From the NCBI GenBank assembly GCA_002359185.1, contig DEML01000073.1, forward strand, positions 1-17,392: a stretch of DNA of 17,392 nucleotides. Reading direction: 5' to 3'. The position numbers and the translations under genes are program-made. This DNA comes from Planctomycetaceae bacterium UBA2671 (GTDB taxonomy: Bacteria; Planctomycetota; Planctomycetia; Planctomycetales; Planctomycetaceae). Shown in pieces: positions 6,087-13,341 of this stretch. Positions within the stretch are counted from its first letter, which is position 1; the number at the start of each line of letters is the position of its first letter. The notes beneath the pieces were generated by a model, which saw only the letters and a program-made list of their open reading frames with translations, made no database searches and was not told the origin of the DNA.

Positions 6087-6995
6087 TCAGGAATCCTGAC
6101 TTAGTTTTGAAGACGGATTCGTGCAGATGGCCCCGTACTGATAACACGTGTAACACGCACCGTGGGTCAATTCAAAGGGTCGTGACGCCTCGTTCAGAGT
6201 GTCGCCTAAAATCGCATCCGTGGAATCGATTAGAATTGGACAGACGGCGATACCACGATCTGTCACCACTCGGCTATGACTACACAGCAGTTGACTGGCA
6301 TCGTAACCTTCCATCATAATCGGAGTAATTTTTTCATAAGTTTCATAACCACTTGTCCGCTCGGCTTCCGCTCCAATTTTAAGTCGAGGCAGAATTTTCA
6401 GACGCGGTCGAAGATTCCCAACTTGTATCAAGATTTTGCGAAACTGGTTCAGAATCTCTTCACTTTGAGAATCCTCCCATGTTTGCGTCATCGTCACGAT
6501 TGGCAGAAAACCAAAGGCACTGAGTTTGCGAATGCCTTCCATGGCCCGATCAAACGTCCCTGCCCCGCGAATCGGATCGTTTATTTCCGCGGTCGGTCCA
6601 TCAATGGAAACACGAAACTCCAGACTGAATTTCGATGCCTCGGCTGCCAATCGCAGACGTTCCAACCAGGCTTCTTTCAACACGGTCCCATTTGTCAAAA
6701 CAGTTACGGGACCATATTCGAGCGTTCGTTCAATCATCGGCACGAGATCCCGATTCAGAAATGGTTCGCCTCCAGTGAAATAGTACTCTCGAACCCCCTG
6801 CTCGACCGACAACTGGAGTTGCTTTTCCACATCCTCCAATGAGAGATATCCATACGTTTTGTTGGTCGGACTGCAACTGATAAAACAATGATGACAGGTC
6901 AGATTACACAAGGTTCCCGATACCTGGAACCACAGAATATCCAGACCTTCGAGTTCAACAGAGGGGACATTTCGGTGAGATGTCGTTGCGATCAT
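6087..6995 (-). CDS. Radical SAM protein with SPASM/twitch-like C-terminal cysteines, 302 aa
   Basis: The N-terminal radical SAM core carries the cluster motif CNLTCHHC (Cys30, Cys34, Cys37), the SAM-binding YFTGGEPFLN and later VLTNGT and RVSIDGP. The order matches COG0535-type enzymes (PqqE, anSME, MoaA-like). The C-terminal part has Cys238, then Gly248 and Cys252 (CX9GX3C), followed by CYTCYQYGAIC (Cys281, Cys284, Cys291). This resembles a SPASM/twitch domain that would hold one or two auxiliary [4Fe-4S] clusters, lacking the last SPASM cysteine. Such enzymes modify peptides or build small cofactors. The substrate is not evident and no short precursor peptide was seen beside it. It sits 9 bp upstream of the metallophosphoesterase-like gene and 125 bp downstream of a flavoprotein gene, from which a hairpin repeat separates it. 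Confidence 0.88.
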   Translation of the reverse strand: MIATTSHRNVPSVELEGLDILWFQVSGTLCNLTCHHCFISCSPTNKTYGYLSLEDVEKQLQLSVEQGVREYYFTGGEPFLNRDLVPMIERTLEYGPVTVLTNGTVLKEAWLERLRLAAEASKFSLEFRVSIDGPTAEINDPIRGAGTFDRAMEGIRKLSAFGFLPIVTMTQTWEDSQSEEILNQFRKILIQVGNLRPRLKILPRLKIGAEAERTSGYETYEKITPIMMEGYDASQLLCSHSRVVTDRGIAVCPILIDSTDAILGDTLNEASRPFELTHGACYTCYQYGAICTNPSSKLSQDS

Positions 6996-7020
6996 TGAGC
7001 ACTTGAATTCTCAGTAAACT

Positions 7021-7045
7021 GTAGGTCAGGCTGTGCCTGACCTAC
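7021..7045. repeat. Perfect hairpin, family C copy 1 (GTAGGTCAGGC)
   Basis: GTAGGTCAGGC (7021-7031) and GCCTGACCTAC (7035-7045) form a perfect 11-bp stem with the loop TGT. It lies between the flavoprotein and radical SAM genes. A second, right-truncated copy is at 12644-12665. With no T-tract it is more likely a dispersed repeat than a simple terminator, but it may partly separate the two transcripts. Confidence 0.7.
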
Positions 7046-7120
7046 TGCAGTTTGCAGATTACTATAGCGGCTTTTTTATGGTTTGAGCCCTATATTTCCA
7101 GTCAATCACCCACTACACAT

Positions 7121-8338
7121 TCAGGGAAACGGCTCTAACGATTGGTTAATTAATTCCAAGACGATTTGAACCTGCTGATATCCCGTCTGCATCAGAAACT
7201 GCGAATTTCGACCATAACTCCTGGCTCCCAGAAAATAGTAGCCGGTCTCTGGATTTGTTAATGTCTCTGTGTCACTGACAGAGATTTTCGTGCAGTCAAG
7301 TCCTCTCTGTCCCAACAAACTGGCAGCCAGCTTCATCGGCCCTGAAGTCGCATAACATTCATGAATCTGCAATTCCGATGTCAATGAAAGATCAGGATGA
7401 TATCCAGTACAGGCAACAACCCGCTCGACATCAATGGTTTTTAATTGAGACGTTTCGAGATTTCTCACCGTCACTTCCACTCGATCATCTGAATGTGCCG
7501 TTCCCAAACGTTCGATGACTGAATTCGATATCCAGTGCAGATTTTTCCGTGTGCTCAACGCGAGTTGATTAGTATTGACTGCGAGCCGTTCTCTTTCAGG
7601 TAACGAGTCATCTTTAATCACCCTCAGAGGGCCTGAAGAATGCGAGTTTCGCGTTACCCAGAAAATGTTGCATCCAGATTCTTCGCTTTTTTGTTGAAAT
7701 AATTCATTCACCAAAGTTGCTGCCGAGTATCCTGCTCCAACGATAAAAATTGAAGCACAATTCTCAAGCTCGAAATTCTGTTCTCTATTCGGAAGTCCAT
7801 AAATGATTTTATTCCGAAATTCTTTCTCTCCAGGACAGGGAATTCCACCAGCCCCCAACCAGTTCGGCTGGTCAGATACTCCCGAACAATCGAGTACGAA
7901 ATCAGCCTGTTCGATTTGTTCGCCAGCTGCATTTTCGATGAGCAAACGAAACGGTTGCTCTTGATTACTCCGCGATCCGATCGCATCCCCTTTGAGAAGA
8001 TCCCCACGACTGATCTTATTGACTGTTGTGTGAGTAAAAACCTGCGCAATGGTAGAAATCCAGCGAGACAAGGGGAGTAAATAAGATTCAATAAATTCCG
8101 CAGCCGTTTCGCAAGATCCCGCTTCTCGCCCTTTATCAGCAATGAGAGCTCGGCCTCCAACTGTCGTGTTCATTTCATAGGGAGAAAACAATCGAACATG
8201 CCCCCATTTGCGAACGGCACAGGCAATCTCCCCTTTTTCAAACAGTTTAACCTGATATCCAGCCTCTATTGCCTGCCGCGCAGCTTCCAATCCCACAGGA
8301 CCTGCACCGATGACGGCTATAGTAGGAGATTTATTCAT
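7121..8338 (-). CDS. FAD/NAD(P)H-dependent oxidoreductase, flavin-monooxygenase-like, 405 aa
   Basis: A two-dinucleotide-domain flavoprotein. The FAD site is IAVIGAGPVGLEAA at residues 7-20 with an acidic residue closing the second strand (LFEKGE). The NAD(P)H site is FIVGAGYSAATLVNEL at about 198-213. The ATG motif VVACTGYHPD is at about 307-316, and the C-terminal FAD contact is GYYFLGARSYGRNSQFLMQT. This arrangement is that of class B flavoprotein monooxygenases and related pyridine-nucleotide oxidoreductases. The fingerprint FxGxxxHxxx(Y/F) of Baeyer-Villiger enzymes or FMOs is not clear, so the reaction is open. The start at 8338 opens directly into the Rossmann fold and is sound. It lies 86 bp downstream of the thiO-like gene, and both are probably in the same transcription unit. 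Confidence 0.85.
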   Translation of the reverse strand: MNKSPTIAVIGAGPVGLEAARQAIEAGYQVKLFEKGEIACAVRKWGHVRLFSPYEMNTTVGGRALIADKGREAGSCETAAEFIESYLLPLSRWISTIAQVFTHTTVNKISRGDLLKGDAIGSRSNQEQPFRLLIENAAGEQIEQADFVLDCSGVSDQPNWLGAGGIPCPGEKEFRNKIIYGLPNREQNFELENCASIFIVGAGYSAATLVNELFQQKSEESGCNIFWVTRNSHSSGPLRVIKDDSLPERERLAVNTNQLALSTRKNLHWISNSVIERLGTAHSDDRVEVTVRNLETSQLKTIDVERVVACTGYHPDLSLTSELQIHECYATSGPMKLAASLLGQRGLDCTKISVSDTETLTNPETGYYFLGARSYGRNSQFLMQTGYQQVQIVLELINQSLEPFP

Positions 8339-8424
8339 GGATGATCTTCACGGATGGCAGGACGGGAATGACATCAGCAATGAATATTCTGCGAAAATTT
8401 CGCTGCTGAGTTCTGTGATGTGTC

Positions 8425-9555
8425 TTACAACATTTCGTTCGATGAGATTTCCAGATGAAATCGCTCAGGATCAAAATCCTCAAGGTTCAGTTCTGTTGTC
8501 TCACCACAAATCAACTGAGCCATTACCAAACCTGATGCTGGCGAGAGTGATAAACCAGCTCGATAATGTCCCGAATTGACGAGAAGATTTTCGTAGCCTG
8601 GTACAAAACCAATCACAGGCAAGTGGTCAGGAGTGACCGGGCGAAAGCCACACCAGGATTTTTCAACCTGCAGATCACCGATTTCCGGAATCAACTCGGC
8701 TCCAAAAGCCAGGAGTCGTTTTACGGTCTCTGCTTCACAATCGCGGTCAAAACCGACCAACTCCTCAGTCGCTCCAATTAATACACGACCATCTGCTCTC
8801 GGAACCAGATAGCATTTCCCTCGCTCAATAATCGATGGAAAGACTTCCGACAATTTCACCAGAACTATTTGACCGCGAATCGGCTCCACCGGAATCGAAA
8901 CCTCAAACCAGTCTGCGAACTGACTCGTCCATGCTCCCGTCGCGATTACGATTTGGCTCGCATTGAAGGTTTCGGTATCCGTCAAAATGTCTGCCACCTG
9001 TCCATGTTGGATCTTGATTTCACGAATCTGTTCATGCTGATAAAACTGAACACCGAGTTGTTCGCAGGTGACTTTTAATGCGTTGACATAACGGGGATTT
9101 CTGACTTGCGCCTGCGTGGGCAGAAAATATGCTTCTACTGCAGGACTATTAAACTTCGGATGAAATGAATTCAAATCTTCACGGTTTAATCGTTTGACCG
9201 GAATTTTCTGTTGCTGCCAGAGCTCAACTTCTGATTGGGTAGTGGCGATTTTCTGATCTTCAGGCAGAACCAGGGCTCCACAGGTCCGGTATTCAATATC
9301 GATGTTTGAATACGCTCGCAAGGATTCTGCGAGTTCAGCCCAAAGACCTGAACTCAATTGGGCTATTTTGCGATAGCTCGAATTCTCAAGATGAATCTCG
9401 CCAGGCGGAATCATCCCCGCGCCTGCCCAGGAACTTTCACAACCAACAGCCTGACGATCGATCACCGCTACCGAATGGCCTCTCCTGATCAATTCATAAG
9501 CAGTTGTTAACCCAATGGCGCCACCGCCAATTATCAGTACATCACTCGTAATCAT
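8425..9555 (-). CDS. thiO: Glycine oxidase ThiO-like FAD-dependent amine oxidase, 376 aa
   Basis: DAO-family flavoenzyme. The FAD motif is VLIIGGGAIGLTTAYELI at residues 6-23, followed by SSWAGAGMIPP, diagnostic of the glycine oxidase/ThiO branch. Family blocks follow: QAQVRNPRYVNAL, PVEPIRGQI, YLVPRADGRVLIGATEE, WCGFRPVTPDHLPVIG and GHYRAGLSLSPASG. Tyr249, Arg305 and Arg332 have the same spacing (56 and 27) as the substrate-binding Tyr246, Arg302 and Arg329 of Bacillus subtilis glycine oxidase. ThiO oxidises glycine with O2 to the imine used for the thiazole of thiamine. No thiS, thiG or other thiamine gene is in the window. The enzyme may instead supply, or act in, the neighbouring flavoprotein and radical SAM genes. 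The substrate is likely a small amino acid, but glycine itself is inferred. Confidence 0.85.
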   Translation of the reverse strand: MITSDVLIIGGGAIGLTTAYELIRRGHSVAVIDRQAVGCESSWAGAGMIPPGEIHLENSSYRKIAQLSSGLWAELAESLRAYSNIDIEYRTCGALVLPEDQKIATTQSEVELWQQQKIPVKRLNREDLNSFHPKFNSPAVEAYFLPTQAQVRNPRYVNALKVTCEQLGVQFYQHEQIREIKIQHGQVADILTDTETFNASQIVIATGAWTSQFADWFEVSIPVEPIRGQIVLVKLSEVFPSIIERGKCYLVPRADGRVLIGATEELVGFDRDCEAETVKRLLAFGAELIPEIGDLQVEKSWCGFRPVTPDHLPVIGFVPGYENLLVNSGHYRAGLSLSPASGLVMAQLICGETTELNLEDFDPERFHLEISSNEML

Positions 9556-9634
9556 TCGCTTAACTTACAAACTTATTAAAAGCTTCGTAGGACAACTTGT
9601 TCCCAGAGTACTATAGTTATGTGAACGATATTAA

Positions 9635-9664
9635 GCCGAAGCGTCAGCGAGGGGACGGCGTCCC
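9635..9664. repeat. Repeat-like element GCCGAAGCGTCAGCGAGG with terminal hairpin
   Basis: The stretch begins GCCGAAGCGTCAGCGAGG and ends in the hairpin GGGAC-ggc-GTCCC (9652-9664). It is GC-rich in an otherwise AT-rich gap between the cytochrome gene and thiO. GCCGAAGCGTCAGCGAGG-like strings occur, to my recollection, as dispersed repeats in planctomycete genomes. There is only one copy in this window, so its repeat status is not shown here. Confidence 0.4.
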
Positions 9665-9730
9665 ATTCACATTTTATTTCCAGCTTGTCCCCAAATTCCT
9701 CTCTGGGAACATATGAATTGACCGTTTGCA

Positions 9731-11635
9731 CTACCGTAGTTTTGTAACCACCGCTTTTGCAAGATCCGCTGCAGTCGTATTGTAGGCTGCTCGGCAGGCT
9801 TCGTCGGGAGTGCGGCCATCCCGCAATGCTCCAGCGAATCGATTGAACTGTTCTGTAGAGCCACTTCCCATCAAAAAGCGAACGACCAGGAAACCGGCAT
9901 GTTCGGTGACATCGGGGGCGAACGTTCCGGCTGTGAATAAACTCTCGGGACGATTCAAATCCTGGATCGCTCGGGCTGCACTGAGAGTGAGTGTTCTTTC
10001 AAATTCCGGATTCCGCAAATCAGAATCTGCCTTGGCCCAACCCGTGCCTTCCGTCAACCATTGAACCGGAGTCGTTCCCCGGAGTTGCATCGCAGCCGAG
10101 ATTAACGCTTTTTGTAATGTCCACTGCAGTTTAGGAGTATCCGCTGAAGATGTATCACCCGTATCAAGCACCGCGACATAGGCATCTTCAAATTCATTGG
10201 CAACTTTGGCATGACCAAACATCCCCTTGGCCGCCTGACGATTTTCAATCGAGCGGTTGAATTCATCATAATCATAGCGATCTTTAAAGACGTAAATCGC
10301 CAGCCGACCTTTCCACTTCGGAGCAGCAGTCAAGCCAACTTTCTCAGCCAGACCAGACTTCATCTCCTTCGACCAGTCGAGCACCTGCTGTAAGCGAGCG
10401 GGATCGACATTACCCATCACCAGAAAATCATTGTCCATCACCGTAGTCGGATTCGCAGAAGAGAGCGTGCGTTTCCAGTGTGAGTCGCCACGCTCACGAC
10501 GCAGTTTCTCGAAATCGGCCTCCGACATCTGCCGCAATTCCATCAGACGAATATCCGAAGCAGAGGGCACCAGTTCCAGAATAGGCGTCTTGGGATCTTT
10601 CCCGTCGTACTTGATTCCCTCAGAAATCCACGCTTTCAGGTCATCATAGTTCTTTCGCGTGATACGGGCCTGTCCCTGAGGCATCCGGGGATTTTCCAGT
10701 CCTCCCGTCAGTCGGAACAAACGACTGTCTTCCAGTTCACCCGGAATCAACACTTCGCCGCTATCGCCGCCAATCAGAAGTTTTTCGAATGTCTCGACAG
10801 ACAAACCACTAGCGGGATTATTCCCGCTGTGGCAGCCATGACAGAACGTTACCAGCATTGGTGCGATATCTTTTGTGAACGAAACAGTTTCTTTTCCATC
10901 CGGTTTCGCAACAGTGATCTCCGGCTTCTTCATCCCGCCATTTTTCGCACTCTCGGCTAAGTCCGAGACCGATCGATTTTGATCGTCATCATCGTATTTG
11001 GCTCCCTGAGTAATCCAGTCAGCAATCGTTTTGACTTCATCAGCTGGCAAGGCAGGACCATTTTTTGGCATTCGCTGAGGGGGAGGAGCAATCAGCTTGA
11101 CCGCCAGTAGACTCCGTTGCGGCGAACCCGGAACCAATAACGGACCACTGCGACCACCGCGACGCAATCCGGCAAACGTATCGAGTCGCAAACCGCCACT
11201 GGCTGTCTGGTCATGACATCCCATACACTTATCTGCAAGAATTGGAGCCACATCTTTGGCAAAACTAACCCCGCCCATCGCTCCGCCATTGTCATTACCC
11301 GTAGCACGAGCAAGTGTTTGTTTCTGGACTTCAATCGCCTTTTGAATTAAAGCAATCGAACGATCACTCGCATCCACGCCAGCATCGGTCATAATTTTAT
11401 TGAGGGCTTCTTCAGCGGAAGTCAGAGCCTTTTCCGCGTCTTCATAATCTTTGCGGCGAATCGTAGAAGCAACTTTAGTGACTTCACGCCGCAGATCGTT
11501 TAACTCTCGACGCTGATCTGATGTCAACTGGCCGAACGAAACTTCTGCCACCATATGAAACATGGTGCAGGTCATCAGCACAAGTACGATTCTTCGTATC
11601 CAGTTCAGACTGTCGCTTACCTTGGGTGCGAACAT
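9731..11635 (-). CDS. Secreted dihaem c-type cytochrome (planctomycete cytochrome C modules) with peptidase-like C-terminal domain, 634 aa
   Basis: The start at 11635 has a GAGG Shine-Dalgarno 7 bases upstream. Residues 1-35 are a signal peptide (core VLVLMTCTMFHMV, cleavage near FGQ), so the protein is exported. A helical, probably coiled-coil stretch spans about 38-112. Two haem modules follow: CMGCH at 137-141 with candidate axial Met189 (QRMPK), and CHGCH at 265-269 with candidate Met318 (PRMPQ). Both carry the planctomycete motif of a LxxET/DTFxxLxxGG stretch after the haem site. Residues about 360-634 resemble the planctomycete DUF1570/peptidase-MA type domain, with PVQWLTEGTGWAKAD like its WLxEG motif. 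The HExxH zinc motif expected about 20 residues earlier is absent (KALISAAM). Haem proteins of this kind are usually linked to polysaccharide or electron-transfer functions, but the role here is unknown. It is divergent from larE. Confidence 0.88.
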   Translation of the reverse strand: MFAPKVSDSLNWIRRIVLVLMTCTMFHMVAEVSFGQLTSDQRRELNDLRREVTKVASTIRRKDYEDAEKALTSAEEALNKIMTDAGVDASDRSIALIQKAIEVQKQTLARATGNDNGGAMGGVSFAKDVAPILADKCMGCHDQTASGGLRLDTFAGLRRGGRSGPLLVPGSPQRSLLAVKLIAPPPQRMPKNGPALPADEVKTIADWITQGAKYDDDDQNRSVSDLAESAKNGGMKKPEITVAKPDGKETVSFTKDIAPMLVTFCHGCHSGNNPASGLSVETFEKLLIGGDSGEVLIPGELEDSRLFRLTGGLENPRMPQGQARITRKNYDDLKAWISEGIKYDGKDPKTPILELVPSASDIRLMELRQMSEADFEKLRRERGDSHWKRTLSSANPTTVMDNDFLVMGNVDPARLQQVLDWSKEMKSGLAEKVGLTAAPKWKGRLAIYVFKDRYDYDEFNRSIENRQAAKGMFGHAKVANEFEDAYVAVLDTGDTSSADTPKLQWTLQKALISAAMQLRGTTPVQWLTEGTGWAKADSDLRNPEFERTLTLSAARAIQDLNRPESLFTAGTFAPDVTEHAGFLVVRFLMGSGSTEQFNRFAGALRDGRTPDEACRAAYNTTAADLAKAVVTKLR

Positions 11636-11786
11636 CGATTAGCCTCATTTCCAGGAGTTCAGTATTCCGCTCTCGCAAGTGTTCTCACTTGGAATATTTA
11701 GTTTATACTGAACCAAACCCATTTCGCAATCGCCGATTCTCCTTCATTTCGGCTTGTGAGCCGATTTGATCAACGAAAGTCGCCCG
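11636..11786. promoter_or_regulatory. Divergent intergenic region between the cytochrome gene and larE
   Basis: About 150 bp from which both genes must be transcribed in opposite directions. TATACT at 11704-11709 is a possible -10 for larE, but no good -35 box stands 16-18 bases before it. GAGG (minus strand, 11643-11646) is the Shine-Dalgarno of the cytochrome gene. No dyad suggesting a shared operator was found. Confidence 0.3.
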
Positions 11787-12635
11787 ATGTCAGAACCAGA
11801 TCTTACTTCCAAACAGGAACACCTGCTCCAGATTATTCATGAAATGGGTCGGGTCGCGGTCGCATTTTCGGGAGGTGTCGACAGCGCCGTTGTTGCAAAA
11901 GCAGCTGTTCTGGCCACTGGTTCACAGGCTATAGCCGTGATTGCAGAGAGCCCCTCGCTTCCGATCGGTGCAGTGGATGAGGCGCGTTCAATAGCCAGCC
12001 AGATCGGAATTGAACTCAAGGTTCTCAATACGAATGAGTTCGAAAACGAAAAATACCGGGCAAACTCCGGCAATCGCTGCTTCTTCTGCAAGGACACACT
12101 GTACGAAACGATCGGGCAGCATGCCCACGAGATTTCTTATGATGTCATCGTGAATGGAACGAATACCGACGATCTGGGTGATTACCGCCCGGGACTCGAA
12201 GCCGCTTCTCAGCATTCGGTCCGCAGCCCGCTCGTAGAAGCAGGCATCAACAAAGCCGACGTAAGAGCACTTGCGAAGGAATGGAATCTGCCCGTCTGGA
12301 ACAAACCAGCCAGTCCCTGCCTGTCGAGCCGCATTGCCCATGGTCTGGAAGTGACACAGGAACGCGTCCGCAGAGTCGATGCTGCTGAGCGTTATCTGAA
12401 ACAAAAACTGAATCTGATGGAATTACGTGTCCGTCATGAATTCCACGACCTGGCCCGCATCGAACTGCCCAATTCGGAACTGACTGCGATCATGGATAAC
12501 ACCATACGAGAAGAAATTCTCCTCGAATTGCAGAAACTGGGTTTCCGTTACATCACTCTCGACCTGGCCGGTTTCCGCTCGGGAAGTATGAATGATGTGC
12601 TACCGATTGAGACATTGCAAATCAGCAATAAATGA
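11787..12635 (+). CDS. larE: ATP-dependent sacrificial sulfur transferase LarE, 282 aa
   Basis: LarE adenylates and then thiolates the pyridinium dicarboxylate precursor of the nickel-pincer nucleotide cofactor of lactate racemase and related enzymes. The PP-loop ATP-binding motif AFSGGVDSAVVAKA lies near the N-terminus (residues 26-39 here). GNRCFFCKDTL gives a conserved CxxC pair, and NKPASPCLSSRIAHG carries the cysteine expected at the sulfur-donor or cluster position. Three cysteines in these positions fit either sacrificial-cysteine or [4Fe-4S]-type LarE, and I cannot decide which. The ATG at 11787 is chosen over an in-frame TTG at 11766. GAAAG precedes it by about 7 bases, and the TTG would only add seven residues. 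It is the only plus-strand gene. No larA, larB or larC is in the window, so its partners must lie elsewhere. Confidence 0.9.
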   Translation: MSEPDLTSKQEHLLQIIHEMGRVAVAFSGGVDSAVVAKAAVLATGSQAIAVIAESPSLPIGAVDEARSIASQIGIELKVLNTNEFENEKYRANSGNRCFFCKDTLYETIGQHAHEISYDVIVNGTNTDDLGDYRPGLEAASQHSVRSPLVEAGINKADVRALAKEWNLPVWNKPASPCLSSRIAHGLEVTQERVRRVDAAERYLKQKLNLMELRVRHEFHDLARIELPNSELTAIMDNTIREEILLELQKLGFRYITLDLAGFRSGSMNDVLPIETLQISNK

Positions 12636-12643
12636 CTAAAGCC

Positions 12644-12665
12644 GTAGGTCAGGCTGTGCCTGACG
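12644..12665. repeat. Hairpin, family C copy 2 (right arm truncated)
   Basis: The first 21 bases are identical to copy 1 at 7021-7041, through GTAGGTCAGGC, the loop TGT and GCCTGAC; the CTAC end is missing. The remaining stem is 7 bp (GTCAGGC/GCCTGAC). It lies 9 bases after the larE stop, between the convergent larE and FliL-like genes, and could serve both 3' ends. Confidence 0.65.
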
Positions 12666-12685
12666 AAATCCCATTTGACAGAAAA

Positions 12686-13276
12686 TTAATATGTCGTTTT
12701 CAATTCATATCTCACGAATTTCGAGAAGTTGATTTCCAGCACTTCCCCTTCTCCCAGAATTTCATTCACTCCCAGCCGTAAATCTTTTCGCAACTTCGAC
12801 AGCGCAGGATCTTTAAAATCTGCTTCAGGAGCAGACGAGACATGCATTTCGATTTTCTCGTTGATTTTATTGCGATGCTGATCAATACGAGAGCGAATCA
12901 CGCCATATTCGTGTTCGGATCCTTCAACTGTCAAAACAGCCTCATAACTGACCACTTCAGCTTGTTCTGCATTTTTCATACTTGTCGAAATAAATTCCTT
13001 TTCACCCAGTGAAACTTCCTGAGTCTTCTGGTTTTTATAGCTCTCTACGAGATCCTGACGCTCCGCTTTTTTCTGCTCGTGTGACTTCCGCTCCTGCACC
13101 ATCCAGGACATCCCCACAGCCAGAATTCCCAGCAATCCAATCATGCCGAACAGCACGAGGTTATCCCGCTTCAAACGAAACAATTGTTTCCAGCGAAACC
13201 TCTTCGACTGCGTCTGCGATTCAATCTCGCGCATCCGGTTCAGGGTTTCAATTGTTGAATCAGGCAGGTCAATCAT
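12686..13276 (-). CDS. Single-pass membrane protein with FliL-like periplasmic domain, 196 aa
   Basis: The ATG at 13274-13276 (MIDLPDSTIETLNRM) is preferred to a TTG two codons upstream; neither has a Shine-Dalgarno within range. A cytoplasmic, basic N-terminus of about 38 residues (KRFRWKQLFRLKRD) precedes one transmembrane helix at about 39-60. A charged linker (QERKSHEQKKAERQD) follows, then a periplasmic domain. Its end, DPALSKLRKDLRLGVNEILG followed by EGEVLEINFSKFVRYEL, resembles the C-terminus of FliL, the stator-associated flagellar protein (LREELLQAVNRLLG... type). The N-terminal tail is longer than usual and there are no flagellar genes here. The FliL relation rests on this pattern alone. 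A generic membrane protein of unknown role remains possible. Confidence 0.65.
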   Translation of the reverse strand: MIDLPDSTIETLNRMREIESQTQSKRFRWKQLFRLKRDNLVLFGMIGLLGILAVGMSWMVQERKSHEQKKAERQDLVESYKNQKTQEVSLGEKEFISTSMKNAEQAEVVSYEAVLTVEGSEHEYGVIRSRIDQHRNKINEKIEMHVSSAPEADFKDPALSKLRKDLRLGVNEILGEGEVLEINFSKFVRYELKTTY

Positions 13277-13341
13277 GCTCAATAGATTGCATTATCAAAG
13301 GGAGGAAGAGTTGAGGAACAACTAGTCGATGAATTGAAAAT

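Noticed and set aside
6276..6842. Open frame of 188 codons on the plus strand
   Set aside because: It lies antisense to the radical SAM gene, whose motifs are complete, and its translation has no recognisable domain.
8425..9555. Thiamine biosynthesis operon
   Set aside because: Only the ThiO-like gene is present; no thiS, thiG, thiE or TPP riboswitch-like structure was found beside it.
11787..12635. tRNA 4-thiouridine or NAD synthetase-like PP-loop enzyme
   Set aside because: The PASPCLSSR and RCFFCK motifs together are those of LarE, and no THUMP domain or NAD synthetase signature is present.
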